Shown here: positions 34,065 through 42,135 of the stretch, piece by piece
Layout of the letters: the number at the start of each line of letters is the position of its first letter
Position numbering within the stretch: position 1 is the first letter of the stretch
Origin: Bradyrhizobium liaoningense
GTDB taxonomy: Bacteria; Pseudomonadota; Alphaproteobacteria; Rhizobiales; Xanthobacteraceae
Direction: 5' to 3'
Assembly (NCBI RefSeq): GCF_018130785.1
Contig: NZ_JAFCJT010000011.1
Location: 124,001-188,000 of the forward strand
DNA length: 64,000 nucleotides
Position numbers and translations under genes: made by a program
Notes under the pieces: model-generated
Database searches by the model: none
The model's input: the letters and a program-made list of their open reading frames with translations, nothing else
What the model was told of the DNA's origin: nothing

Positions 34065-34805
34065 ATGGAGCTGAAGCGGGCCGCCGAAGGCGAAAAAGGG
34101 TTTGAGAAGGTGTTCGCCTTCTTGCGCGAACGCCTGCTTGCGGGCTCGCTGAAGCCCGGCGACCGCCTGATTTCCGAGCGCGAGCTGGCGACCCTCCTCG
34201 GTGTCAGCCGACCGATCGTCCGCGAGGCGCTGCGCGCCCTCACCGTACTCGGCATCGTCGAGATCCGCGACCGCATCGGCACGGTCGTGACCAGGCCGGA
34301 CGTCTCGGTCCTGAACGACTTCTTCACCTTTGCGCTTGCCCAGCAGGCCGACATGCTCGACGACGTCATGCAGGCGCGCGTCGCGATCGAATGCCAGGCG
34401 ATCCGGCTCGCCTGCGATCGCGCCAACATTGCCGATTTCGAACGCCTGCAGCGCGCGCTCGCGAAGATCGGGGAGACGATCGACGAAGCGGACGCCGGCG
34501 GCATGGCCGACTTCGAATTCCATCGCGCCATCGTCGTGGCATCGCATTCGGAAACGCTGTCGGTCCTCCACAGTTCGATGGCGGGCCTGCTGACGCATTC
34601 GCATCGCAGCCGCCGTGAACTGGTGCAGGGCTTCCCGTCGATGAAGACCTACCTGATCGACGATCACCGGCGCATCTTCGAAGCCGTCATCGCGCGCGAT
34701 CCCGAACGTGCAGATGCAACGTTGCGCAAGCACTTTGCCATTGGCGACGAATACCGGCGACGGGCCGTCGTCGGTGACATCGACAAGACCAGCGCCTCAG
34801 GCTGA
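34065..34805 (+). CDS. GntR-family regulator, FadR subfamily (FCD domain)
   Basis: A 246-residue regulator. The N-terminal winged helix (about 10-75) has LLAGSLKPGDRLISERELATLLGVSRPIVREALRAL broken over two helices, typical of GntR. The C-terminal FCD domain (about 95-225) contains DFEFHRAIVVAS, HSHRSRRE and DDHRRIFEAV, where the aspartate and histidines form the usual metal and ligand site. These regulators sense small carboxylates or sugar acids. It heads a cluster of dehydrogenase, ABC transporter and isomerase genes. A FadR-like palindrome just upstream suggests autoregulation. Confidence 0.93.
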   Translation: MELKRAAEGEKGFEKVFAFLRERLLAGSLKPGDRLISERELATLLGVSRPIVREALRALTVLGIVEIRDRIGTVVTRPDVSVLNDFFTFALAQQADMLDDVMQARVAIECQAIRLACDRANIADFERLQRALAKIGETIDEADAGGMADFEFHRAIVVASHSETLSVLHSSMAGLLTHSHRSRRELVQGFPSMKTYLIDDHRRIFEAVIARDPERADATLRKHFAIGDEYRRRAVVGDIDKTSASG

Positions 34806-34860
34806 TCGCAACCGAGCCTATCGACCAAGACGCCAATCAACCAAGAAACGGACTGACAAC

Positions 34861-35760
34861 ATGGGACGGAATGACAAGGGCAGCGTCGGCTTCATCGGCA
34901 TCGGCACGATGGGCCGGGAGATGGTGCGCAACCTCTTGATCGCCGGGCACAGCGTTCGCGTCTTCGATCTGAACGAGGTCGCCGTTGCCGACAGTGTCAA
35001 GGAAGGCGCCGTTCGTGCCAAGAGCCCTGCCGATGCCGCGCAAGGCGCCGACATCGTCATCACGATGCTGCCCGACACGCCCCATGTCGAAGCGACCATC
35101 TACGGCGAACAGGGCCTCCTGAAGTCGCCTCCTCCGGGCAAGCTGATCGTCGACATGAGCACGATCTCGCCGGTCGCGGTCCGCCGCATCCATGCCGACC
35201 TGCAAACAATTGGCGTCAGCTTCATCGACGCGCCGGTCTCGGGCGGTCCCGTGGGCGCCAAGAACGCTGCGCTCTCGATCATGGCCGGCGGCGATGCGGA
35301 CGCGTTCGCCAAGGCCGAGCCGTTCTTCCGCGCAATGGGCACGACCATCACACATGTCGGCGCGTCCGGCGCCGGCCAGACCGTCAAGCTCTGCAATCAG
35401 CTGATCTGCGGCATCAACATCCAGGCGATCTGTGAAGCGCTTGCACTTGGTCGCGCTTCGGGTCTCGATCTCAATCTGCTACGCCGGGTGCTGCTCGGTG
35501 GCTCGGCCGCCTCCTGGATGCTCGACAAGCTCGGCCCTGCGATGATCGCAGGCGACGTATCCGCCGGCTTCCGCATCGATCTGCAGCTCAAGGACCTCCG
35601 CCTGGTGCAGGAGCATGCACAAGCGCTGAGCGTGCCGCTGCCCGGCACCGCGCTCGTCACCAGCCAGTATGTCGACGCACGCGCGCACGGCGAAGGCAGC
35701 AACGGCAACCAGGCGCTGTTCCGCGTCTACGACCGCATGACCAATCAGGTCACAGGCTAA
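34861..35760 (+). CDS. NAD(P)-dependent beta-hydroxyacid dehydrogenase
   Basis: A 299-residue member of the 3-hydroxyisobutyrate / tartronate-semialdehyde reductase family. The cofactor motif GFIGIGTMG, substrate motif DAPVSGGPVGAKN and catalytic lysine in GAGQTVKLCNQL are all present. Family members include 3-hydroxyisobutyrate, 2-hydroxy-3-oxopropionate (tartronate semialdehyde) and L-threonate dehydrogenases. The exact substrate cannot be told. With a FadR-type regulator before it and an RpiB-type isomerase and transporter after, a sugar acid is the best guess. The ATG at 34861 is preceded by a weak ribosome site. Confidence 0.88.
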   Translation: MGRNDKGSVGFIGIGTMGREMVRNLLIAGHSVRVFDLNEVAVADSVKEGAVRAKSPADAAQGADIVITMLPDTPHVEATIYGEQGLLKSPPPGKLIVDMSTISPVAVRRIHADLQTIGVSFIDAPVSGGPVGAKNAALSIMAGGDADAFAKAEPFFRAMGTTITHVGASGAGQTVKLCNQLICGINIQAICEALALGRASGLDLNLLRRVLLGGSAASWMLDKLGPAMIAGDVSAGFRIDLQLKDLRLVQEHAQALSVPLPGTALVTSQYVDARAHGEGSNGNQALFRVYDRMTNQVTG

Positions 35761-35770
35761 AGCGACGGCG

Positions 35771-36454
35771 ATGAGCCTCCAACTCGACTTTCCCGCAGTG
35801 CTGGAGCGTTGGCCGAGTTTTCTCGGTGGCGCGGCGCTGACGCTGGAGTTGGCGGCTTTTGCGACGGTGCTCGGCGCCCTGTTCGGCACGCTCGCAGCCG
35901 TCGGCCGCGGCTCACGAAGCCCACTCATCGCCGGGGCTTGTAAAGTCTATGTCGAGACCATCCGCAACACGCCGCTGCTGGTGCAGATCTTCCTGGTCTA
36001 TTTCGGCCTCGCCAGCCTCGGCTTGAAATTCTCCGCCTTCACCGTGGCAGTGGCCGCGCTGACGATCAATGTCGGCGCCTACACCGCCGAGATCATGCGC
36101 GCCGGCTTCGAGGCGATCCCGCGCGGACAGATCGAGGCGGCCGAAGGTCTGGCACTGTCGCGCCTCCAGATCTACTGGCACATCATCCTGCTGCCGGCGA
36201 TCGAGAAGGTCTATCCGGCGCTGACCAGCCAGTTCGTGCTGTTGATGCTGGCCTCCTCGGTCTGCTCGCAGATCTCGGCCGAGGAGCTCACCGCCGTCGC
36301 CAACTACATCCAGTCGGACACCTACCGGGCGTTCGAGACCTACATCATCGTCGCCGTGCTCTACGTCATCCTGTCGCTGGTGATGCGCGCCGGCTTCTGG
36401 GGCCTCGGCCTTGTGCTGTTTCCGCGCCGGCGCCGGCTCGGCACACCGTTGTGA
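35771..36454 (+). CDS. polar amino acid-type ABC permease (first)
   Basis: A 227-residue permease of the HisM/GltK type with about five membrane helices. The coupling motif EAAEGLALSRLQIYWHIILLPA (split EAA region) contacts the ATPase, and YVETIRNTPLLVQIFLVYFG is the family signature for polar amino acid uptake systems. It pairs with the next permease, starting two bases after this stop, so the pair is translationally coupled. The transported solute is not determined by sequence. Confidence 0.92.
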   Translation: MSLQLDFPAVLERWPSFLGGAALTLELAAFATVLGALFGTLAAVGRGSRSPLIAGACKVYVETIRNTPLLVQIFLVYFGLASLGLKFSAFTVAVAALTINVGAYTAEIMRAGFEAIPRGQIEAAEGLALSRLQIYWHIILLPAIEKVYPALTSQFVLLMLASSVCSQISAEELTAVANYIQSDTYRAFETYIIVAVLYVILSLVMRAGFWGLGLVLFPRRRRLGTPL

Positions 36455-36455
36455 G

Positions 36456-37130
36456 ATGACCATGGGCGGACATCTCAACATCAACCATCTGATGTTCCTC
36501 GGGCACGGCGCGCTGTGGACGATTGGCCTGTCCATGATCGCGCTGATCGGCGGCGGCATCGTCGGATTCGTGATCGCGCTCGCACGCATCTCACCGCTCA
36601 AATCGGTCCGGATCGCCAGCGCCGTCTACGTTCAGCTCATCCAGGGCACGCCGCTGCTCGTCATCCTGTTCCTCGGCTATTTCGGCCTTGCGGCGATCGG
36701 CCTCAAGGTCTCGCCATTGGCTGCCGCCGGTGCCTCGCTGACGCTCTATGTTGCCGCCTATCTCGGCGAGATCTGGCGCGGCTGCATCCAGTCGGTACCG
36801 AAGCCGCAATGGGAAGCCGCCGAAGGGCTGGCGCTGAGCCGGACCCAACGCATGATGAAGGTGATCCTGCCGCAGGCGATCCGCATCGCGACGCCGCCGA
36901 CCGTCGGTTTCATGGTGCAGATCATCAAGAACACCTCGCTCGCTTCCGTCGTCGGCTTCGTCGAACTGATGCGCTCCGGCCAGATCGTCAACAACTCGCT
37001 GTTCGAGCCGTTCGCCATCTACGCCATCATCGCCGTCGTCTATTTCGCCATGTGCTATCCGCTGTCGCTGTTCAGCCAGAAGCTGGAACGGCGGATGGGG
37101 CGTGGCAGGTCCAACCTCGCGCCAGCCTGA
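36456..37130 (+). CDS. polar amino acid-type ABC permease (second)
   Basis: A 224-residue permease, second subunit of the same transporter. It shows VQLIQGTPLLVILFLGYFG, the EAA loop WEAAEGLALSRTQRMMKVILPQA (as two parts) and MVQIIKNTSLASVVGFVEL. The start ATG at 36456 follows the previous stop after one base. An ATG six bases later is also possible. The ATPase gene starts two bases after its stop. Confidence 0.92.
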   Translation: MTMGGHLNINHLMFLGHGALWTIGLSMIALIGGGIVGFVIALARISPLKSVRIASAVYVQLIQGTPLLVILFLGYFGLAAIGLKVSPLAAAGASLTLYVAAYLGEIWRGCIQSVPKPQWEAAEGLALSRTQRMMKVILPQAIRIATPPTVGFMVQIIKNTSLASVVGFVELMRSGQIVNNSLFEPFAIYAIIAVVYFAMCYPLSLFSQKLERRMGRGRSNLAPA

Positions 37131-37131
37131 C

Positions 37132-37890
37132 ATGCAGCAAAACCTCTCCTCATCCGACCCGATCGTGTCGCTTCGCGACGTGCAGAAGAGCTTTGGCCCG
37201 CTCCGCGTACTCGATGGCGTCTCCTTTGCCGTCGAGCGTGGCGAAGTGCTGGCGCTGATCGGCCGATCCGGCTCCGGCAAGAGCACGGCGCTGCGCTGCA
37301 TCGACCGCTTCGAGAAGGTCGACGGCGGCGAGATCGTGGTTTGCGGGCATCGGGTAGACCGTCCCGACGTCGATCTGCGCGCGCTGCGCCAGGACGTCGG
37401 CATCGTCTTCCAGAGCTACAATCTGTTTCCGCATCTCACCATCGAGCAGAACATCACGCTCGCCCCCTGCGCCGTGAAGGGCATGGCCACATCGCGCGCC
37501 AGGGACCTCGCGCGAAAAGTGCTCGCGCAGGTCGGGCTCGAGGAGAAGCTCCACGCTTACCCCGAGCAGCTCTCGGGCGGCCAGCAGCAGCGCGCGGCGA
37601 TCGCCCGCTCGCTGGCGATGCAGCCGAAAGTCATGCTGTTCGACGAGGTCACCTCCGCGCTCGATCCCGAGCTTACCGCCGAGGTGCTGAAGGTGATCGA
37701 GCAACTCGCGGCTGACGGCATGACCATGGTGATGGTCACCCACGAGATGGGCTTTGCCAAGGGGATCGCCGACCGGATCGTCTTCATGCATCGCGGCAAG
37801 GTTCACGAGACCGGACCAGCCTCGATCCTGACGTCGCCGACGACGCCCGAGCTCACCCAATTCGTGGGCACTGGAAACTTAAAATCATAA
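37132..37890 (+). CDS. polar amino acid-type ABC ATPase
   Basis: A 252-residue ATPase of the GlnQ/HisP type. Walker A GRSGSGKST, Q-loop VFQSYNLFPHL, signature LSGGQQQR, Walker B VMLFDEVTSALD and the switch histidine in MVTHEMGF are present. It energises the two preceding permeases. The start at 37132 directly follows the permease stop. The binding-protein gene follows after 20 bases, with GGAGAGGAG before it. Confidence 0.96.
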   Translation: MQQNLSSSDPIVSLRDVQKSFGPLRVLDGVSFAVERGEVLALIGRSGSGKSTALRCIDRFEKVDGGEIVVCGHRVDRPDVDLRALRQDVGIVFQSYNLFPHLTIEQNITLAPCAVKGMATSRARDLARKVLAQVGLEEKLHAYPEQLSGGQQQRAAIARSLAMQPKVMLFDEVTSALDPELTAEVLKVIEQLAADGMTMVMVTHEMGFAKGIADRIVFMHRGKVHETGPASILTSPTTPELTQFVGTGNLKS

Positions 37891-37910
37891 CAAGGAGAGG
37901 AGAACCAAGG

Positions 37911-38705
37911 ATGACAAAGACAACACTGCCGGGGACCGCCGCCGCGCTGTTCGGCCTCGTCATGATGGCAGCCACGCCGGCATCGGCCGATCTGCTCGAC
38001 GACATCACGCAGGCCAAGAAGATCCGCATTTCCACAGACGTCGCCATCCCGCCCTCGGGCATGATGGATAGCAACATGAAAGCGACCGGCTCCGACGTCG
38101 AAGTGGCCCAGCTGCTCGCCAAGGATTGGGGGCTCGAGCTCGAATTCATCCAGACCACCGGCGCGACGCGCATCCCCAACATCCTGACCGGCAAGGCCGA
38201 CATCATCATCTCGACCCTGTCGGTGACGCCCGATCGCGCCAAGGTCATCGACTTCACCAAGCGCTATGCGACGCTGCAATCCGACGTCGGCTGCCTGAAG
38301 TCGTCGACCATCAAGGACTGGCCCGACCTGAAGGACAAGCCGATCGGCGTCTCGCGCGGCACCACGCAGGACACCACCCTGTCCAACATGAAGGACAAGG
38401 ATCTCAAGATCTCGCGTTACGACGACGACGCCACCATGGTGACTGCGGCCGTGTCCGGCCAGGTCGACTGCGTCGCCTCGTCCGCGACGATCATCAACCA
38501 GATCGGGGTGAAGAACCCGTCGCGCGTGTTCGAGTCCAGGATTCCGCTGGCGACCTTCGACCTCGCGATCGGCCTGAAGAAAGGCGAGCAGCGCCTGATG
38601 GACAAGCTCAACGCCTGGATCACCGAGAACGTCAAGAACGGCAAGCTCAACGCGATCTACAAGAAATTCCACGGGGTCGAGCTGCCGCCCGACATGCGCA
38701 GCTGA
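37911..38705 (+). CDS. ABC substrate-binding protein, family 3
   Basis: A 264-residue periplasmic binding protein. A signal peptide (AALFGLVMMAATPASA, cleavage near 26) is followed by the SBP family 3 fold: KIRISTDVAIPPSGMMD, GSDVEVAQLLAKDWG, GKADIIISTLSVTPDRAKVIDFTKRY. The residues that usually hold an amino acid ligand (arginine in PDRAKVIDF, aspartate in the DDDATMVTA region) are present in outline. It belongs to the transporter encoded just upstream. A strong hairpin follows, which probably protects this part of the message. Confidence 0.92.
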   Translation: MTKTTLPGTAAALFGLVMMAATPASADLLDDITQAKKIRISTDVAIPPSGMMDSNMKATGSDVEVAQLLAKDWGLELEFIQTTGATRIPNILTGKADIIISTLSVTPDRAKVIDFTKRYATLQSDVGCLKSSTIKDWPDLKDKPIGVSRGTTQDTTLSNMKDKDLKISRYDDDATMVTAAVSGQVDCVASSATIINQIGVKNPSRVFESRIPLATFDLAIGLKKGEQRLMDKLNAWITENVKNGKLNAIYKKFHGVELPPDMRS

Positions 38706-38718
38706 AACCACGGAAAAT

Positions 38719-38745
38719 CGTGACAGCCGCGAAGCGGCTGTCACG
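38719..38745. other. 12-bp perfect hairpin between binding-protein gene and rpiB-type gene
   Basis: Arms CGTGACAGCCGC and GCGGCTGTCACG with a 3-base loop and no T run. Such hairpins after binding-protein genes often stabilise the upstream message or reduce read-through, giving excess binding protein. Confidence 0.65.
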
Positions 38746-38773
38746 GCCAATGCAAAATCAAGAAGGACATCAT

Positions 38774-39220
38774 ATGCGTCTCGTCATCGGATCCGACCAC
38801 GCCGGCTGGCCGCTCAAGCAGACCGTTATCGATCACATCCGCAGCCTCGGCCATGACGTCGTCGACGTCGGCTCCTATGACGACAAGCCGGTGGACTTCC
38901 CCGACATCGCACGCGCCGTGGCGCAGAAGGTGACGTCGGGCGAAGCGGCGCGCGGCATCATGGTGTGCGGCACCGGTGTCGGTGCCTCGATCGCCGCCAA
39001 CAAGATGAAGGGCATCCGCGCCGCGGTCTGCCACGACATCCACTCCGCCCATCAGAGCGTCGAGCATGACGACGTCAACGTCATGTGCATCGGCGCGCAG
39101 ATCGTCGGCGCCTGGCTCGCGGTGGATCTGGTCTCGTCCTATCTCTCCGCCGAATTCTCCACCGACGAGGATTTCCGCCGCCGCGTGGAGAAGCTGCGCG
39201 TCATGGACGAGCAAGACTGA
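38774..39220 (+). CDS. RpiB/LacAB-family sugar-phosphate isomerase
   Basis: A 148-residue RpiB-fold isomerase. GSDHAGWPLK opens the active site, and VCGTGVGASIAANKMKGIRA carries the catalytic cysteine. The family includes ribose-5-phosphate isomerase B, galactose-6-phosphate isomerase and isomerases of four-carbon sugar phosphates. The gene sits at the end of the FadR-regulated cluster, so a catabolic sugar-phosphate is more likely than ribose-5-phosphate. I therefore give no symbol. The ATG at 38774 follows AAGGA. Confidence 0.9.
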   Translation: MRLVIGSDHAGWPLKQTVIDHIRSLGHDVVDVGSYDDKPVDFPDIARAVAQKVTSGEAARGIMVCGTGVGASIAANKMKGIRAAVCHDIHSAHQSVEHDDVNVMCIGAQIVGAWLAVDLVSSYLSAEFSTDEDFRRRVEKLRVMDEQD

Positions 39221-39319
39221 CGGCTTGCCCGGACCGGCATGCCGATGCGGGAGGCCGTAGGTTCCCTCGCCTAACACGAATCGCCCGCATCGTTCGCGAC
39301 GGCTAAACTCTCCCGATTC

Positions 39320-40057
39320 GTGGAGAGCATCTTGGCCTTTCTCTTCGTCCTCATCGTCGGCCTGATCGCCGGCACCGTCTCAGGCATCGTCGGCACGGGC
39401 TCGTCGATCATGCTGATGCCGGTGCTGGTCTACGCCTATGGGCCGAAGGAAGCCGTGCCGATCATGGCGGTCGCCTCCGTGATGGCGAATTTCTCGCGGA
39501 TTCTGGCGTGGTGGCGCGAGGTCGACTGGCGCGCCTGTGCGGCCTACTCGGTCACGGGCATTCCGGCTGCGGTCCTTGGCGCGCGGACGCTGCTGGCGCT
39601 GCCCTCGCACGCCGTCGATCTCGCCATCGGCATCTTCCTGATTGCGATGGTGCCGGTGCGGCACTGGCTGGCGCGGCACGATCTCAAGGCCAATCTCTGG
39701 CACCTCGCGATCGGTGGCGCGGTCATCGGCTACCTCACCGGCATCGTGGTCTCGACCGGCCCGCTCAGCGTGCCGCTGTTCCTATTTTACGGGCTCAGCA
39801 AAGGCGCTTTCCTCGCCACCGAGGCGGCCTCCTCGCTCGGCCTCTATTTCGCCAAGTCCGTGACCTTCGAACGTTTTGGCGCGCTGACGCAGGACGTCTT
39901 CATCAAGGGCCTGGTCGCGGGCTCCTCGCTGATGTCGGGCGCCTTCATCGCAAAGCGCTTCGTGCTGCACCTGAAGCCGGACGTGTTCCGTCTGGTGATG
40001 GACGCGATCATGATCGCAGCCGGGCTCTCGATGCTCTGGAACGCGACGCAATCGTAG
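39320..40057 (+). CDS. TauE/SafE-family permease
   Basis: A 245-residue membrane protein with about eight hydrophobic helices in two halves, starting FLFVLIVGLIAGTVSGIVGTGSSIMLMPVL. The glycine-rich G-T-V-S-G-I-V-G-T-G motif is typical of TauE/SafE (sulphite exporter) permeases, which move small organosulphur or carboxylate anions. The substrate is unknown. The GTG at 39320 lacks a ribosome site, while a TTG at 39332 has GGAGAG upstream and would remove four residues. It is convergent with the GGDEF-EAL gene. Confidence 0.88.
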   Translation: MESILAFLFVLIVGLIAGTVSGIVGTGSSIMLMPVLVYAYGPKEAVPIMAVASVMANFSRILAWWREVDWRACAAYSVTGIPAAVLGARTLLALPSHAVDLAIGIFLIAMVPVRHWLARHDLKANLWHLAIGGAVIGYLTGIVVSTGPLSVPLFLFYGLSKGAFLATEAASSLGLYFAKSVTFERFGALTQDVFIKGLVAGSSLMSGAFIAKRFVLHLKPDVFRLVMDAIMIAAGLSMLWNATQS

Positions 40058-40068
40058 TCGCGCCGCGC

Positions 40069-42135
40069 TCAGGCGGCGAATTCGGGCGCGAGCGATGGGC
40101 TGTCCGCGAGGACGTGGCTCTCGGGTGCCGCCTGCTTCTCCAGCCATTGCAGCACAGCGTCGAGAGGCTGCGGCCGCTGATAGAAATAGCCCTGCCCGAG
40201 CGTCACGCCCATCTCGCGCATGGCCTCAGCCTGCTCGGCCCGCTCGATGCCTTCCGCGACAAGCGTCAGCCCCAGTGTTCCGGCAAGCGAGGCGATGACG
40301 CCGACGATCGCCTTGTCTTCCGCGCTGGCAGGGATCTCGCTGATGAAGGCCTTGTCGATCTTGACCTTGTCCAGCGGGAAACGCCTGAGATGGGCGAGCG
40401 AGCTGTACCCCGTGCCGAAATCATCGAGCGCGATGGTGGCACCAAGGCGCCGCAGGCGGTGCAGCGTCTCGGATGCGCTGGCGATGTTGTTGATCAGCGA
40501 GCCCTCGGTGATCTCGAGCTCCAGCAATGATGCCGCGACATCGAAGCGTGCGCAGGTCGCGCGCAGCTCGGCAGCGAGCGAATGGTCGGCAAGCTCGGAC
40601 GGCGGCAGATTGATCGCGATCCGGATATGCGGCCTGCCGGCGGACGCCAGTCGCTGCAACGCGCGGCAGGCATCGGTGAGCACATAGCGCGTCAGCCGCG
40701 CATTGTTGCCGCTGCGCTCGATCAGCGGCAGGAATTCGCCGGGACCGATCAAGCCAAGTTCGGGATGGCGCCAGCGGATCAGCGCCTCGAGGCCGACAAC
40801 GGCCTGGCTCTCGAGGTCGACCTGGCTTTGATACCAGACCTCGAACTGCCCCTCGGCGAAGCCTGCGGGAATGGCGAGTTCGAGATCCCGCCGGCGGCGA
40901 TAGTCGCGCTGAAGCGCTTCGTCGAGCACGGCGACAGTGCCGGGCGCCTTGCTCTTGGCGTGGTAGAGCGCGATGTCGGCGAGCGCCGGCAAATGCGACA
41001 GCTCGGGATCGCCGGCGCGGCGCACGGCAAGGCCGATGCTGGCGCGCGGCACGACCTGCTTGTCGTGCAGCCGGATCGGCTCGGAAATCGCATCGAGCAG
41101 CTGGCGCGCGAACGCCTGGGCGGTCGCTTCATTGCTGACCTCGGGGCGGATGACGACGAATTCGTCGCCGCCGAGCCGGGCGACCCAGTCTTGCGGTTCG
41201 ACCGCATCACGAAGGCGCTCGGAGATGTGCACCAGGAACTTGTCGCCGGCGTCATGGCCGAAGGTGTCGTTGATGCCCTTGAAGTCGTCGAGATCGATGA
41301 AGCAGAAGGCAATCAGCGAGTCCGGCGAACCGGCATCGCGGCTCAGGGTCACCAGATGCTCGGACAGCGAGCGCCGGTTGGGCAGGCCCGTGAGCGGATC
41401 GTGCGCGGCCATGTGCCCGAGCCGGTCGAGCGCCCCCGACGTCGTGAGCTGCATGGCGTTGAAGGCGCGCGCGAGCTGGCCGAATTCGTTCGACGATTTG
41501 ATATCCGCCGGATAGGCGCGGCCGTCCTGCTTGCTGCGCTGGATCGCCGACATGATCGCGGCGAGTGGCTTGCCGATGAAGATGTTGGCCGAGATCCGCA
41601 TCGCGACCACCGTTGCAAGCGTTGCGAGCAGGCCGACGACCAGAAGCAACATCAGCCGGCTACCCGTGTCCGCGTAGACCGTCGCATAGGAATAGGCAAT
41701 CGCGATACGGCCGGCCTGCACGGCGATGTTGCCGTTGCTGTAGCCGATCGGACGTGAGACCTCCGATACCGCCTGGTCCGCCGGACGCGCCACCACGCGG
41801 GCGATCGCAACGCCGGTGTCGTCATAAACGGCCGCCGCGGCGATGGTCTCGTCGTGCATGATCTCGTTGAGCACGCTCGTGACCTGATCGTAGCGCATCT
41901 TCCAGAGCGGCTCGGCGATCAGCTCGGCGCGGCTCTCGGCCGTGCGCGCAATGCGCGCGTCGAGCTGCCTGATCTGCGACCAGAAACTCGATGCCTCGAC
42001 GCCGGCCGAGGCGAGCAGCTGCACCACCAGCAGCACCGGCACGGTCGCCCCGATCATCGCACGGACCACCGAGCGCGACGGCGCAGCCTGCGTGTTGCGT
42101 TTCGGATCGGTCATGTCGTCAGCGTTTCGCATCAC
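40069..42135 (-). CDS. membrane GGDEF-EAL c-di-GMP enzyme with periplasmic sensor
   Basis: A 688-residue protein: membrane helix 1 (about 25-46), a periplasmic region of about 110 residues, helix 2 (160-182), HAMP linker (183-235), GGDEF domain (240-400) and EAL domain (425-670). The motif GGDEF (322-326) is intact, but EPQD stands where the I-site RxxD should be, so no product inhibition is expected. EAL (450-452), LEITEGS, DDFGTGYSS, KIDKAF and AEGIE are all present, so phosphodiesterase activity is likely. Its start overlaps the stop of a periplasmic binding-protein gene by four bases, which suggests that protein feeds signals into the sensor. Confidence 0.95.
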   Translation of the reverse strand: MMRNADDMTDPKRNTQAAPSRSVVRAMIGATVPVLLVVQLLASAGVEASSFWSQIRQLDARIARTAESRAELIAEPLWKMRYDQVTSVLNEIMHDETIAAAAVYDDTGVAIARVVARPADQAVSEVSRPIGYSNGNIAVQAGRIAIAYSYATVYADTGSRLMLLLVVGLLATLATVVAMRISANIFIGKPLAAIMSAIQRSKQDGRAYPADIKSSNEFGQLARAFNAMQLTTSGALDRLGHMAAHDPLTGLPNRRSLSEHLVTLSRDAGSPDSLIAFCFIDLDDFKGINDTFGHDAGDKFLVHISERLRDAVEPQDWVARLGGDEFVVIRPEVSNEATAQAFARQLLDAISEPIRLHDKQVVPRASIGLAVRRAGDPELSHLPALADIALYHAKSKAPGTVAVLDEALQRDYRRRRDLELAIPAGFAEGQFEVWYQSQVDLESQAVVGLEALIRWRHPELGLIGPGEFLPLIERSGNNARLTRYVLTDACRALQRLASAGRPHIRIAINLPPSELADHSLAAELRATCARFDVAASLLELEITEGSLINNIASASETLHRLRRLGATIALDDFGTGYSSLAHLRRFPLDKVKIDKAFISEIPASAEDKAIVGVIASLAGTLGLTLVAEGIERAEQAEAMREMGVTLGQGYFYQRPQPLDAVLQWLEKQAAPESHVLADSPSLAPEFAA

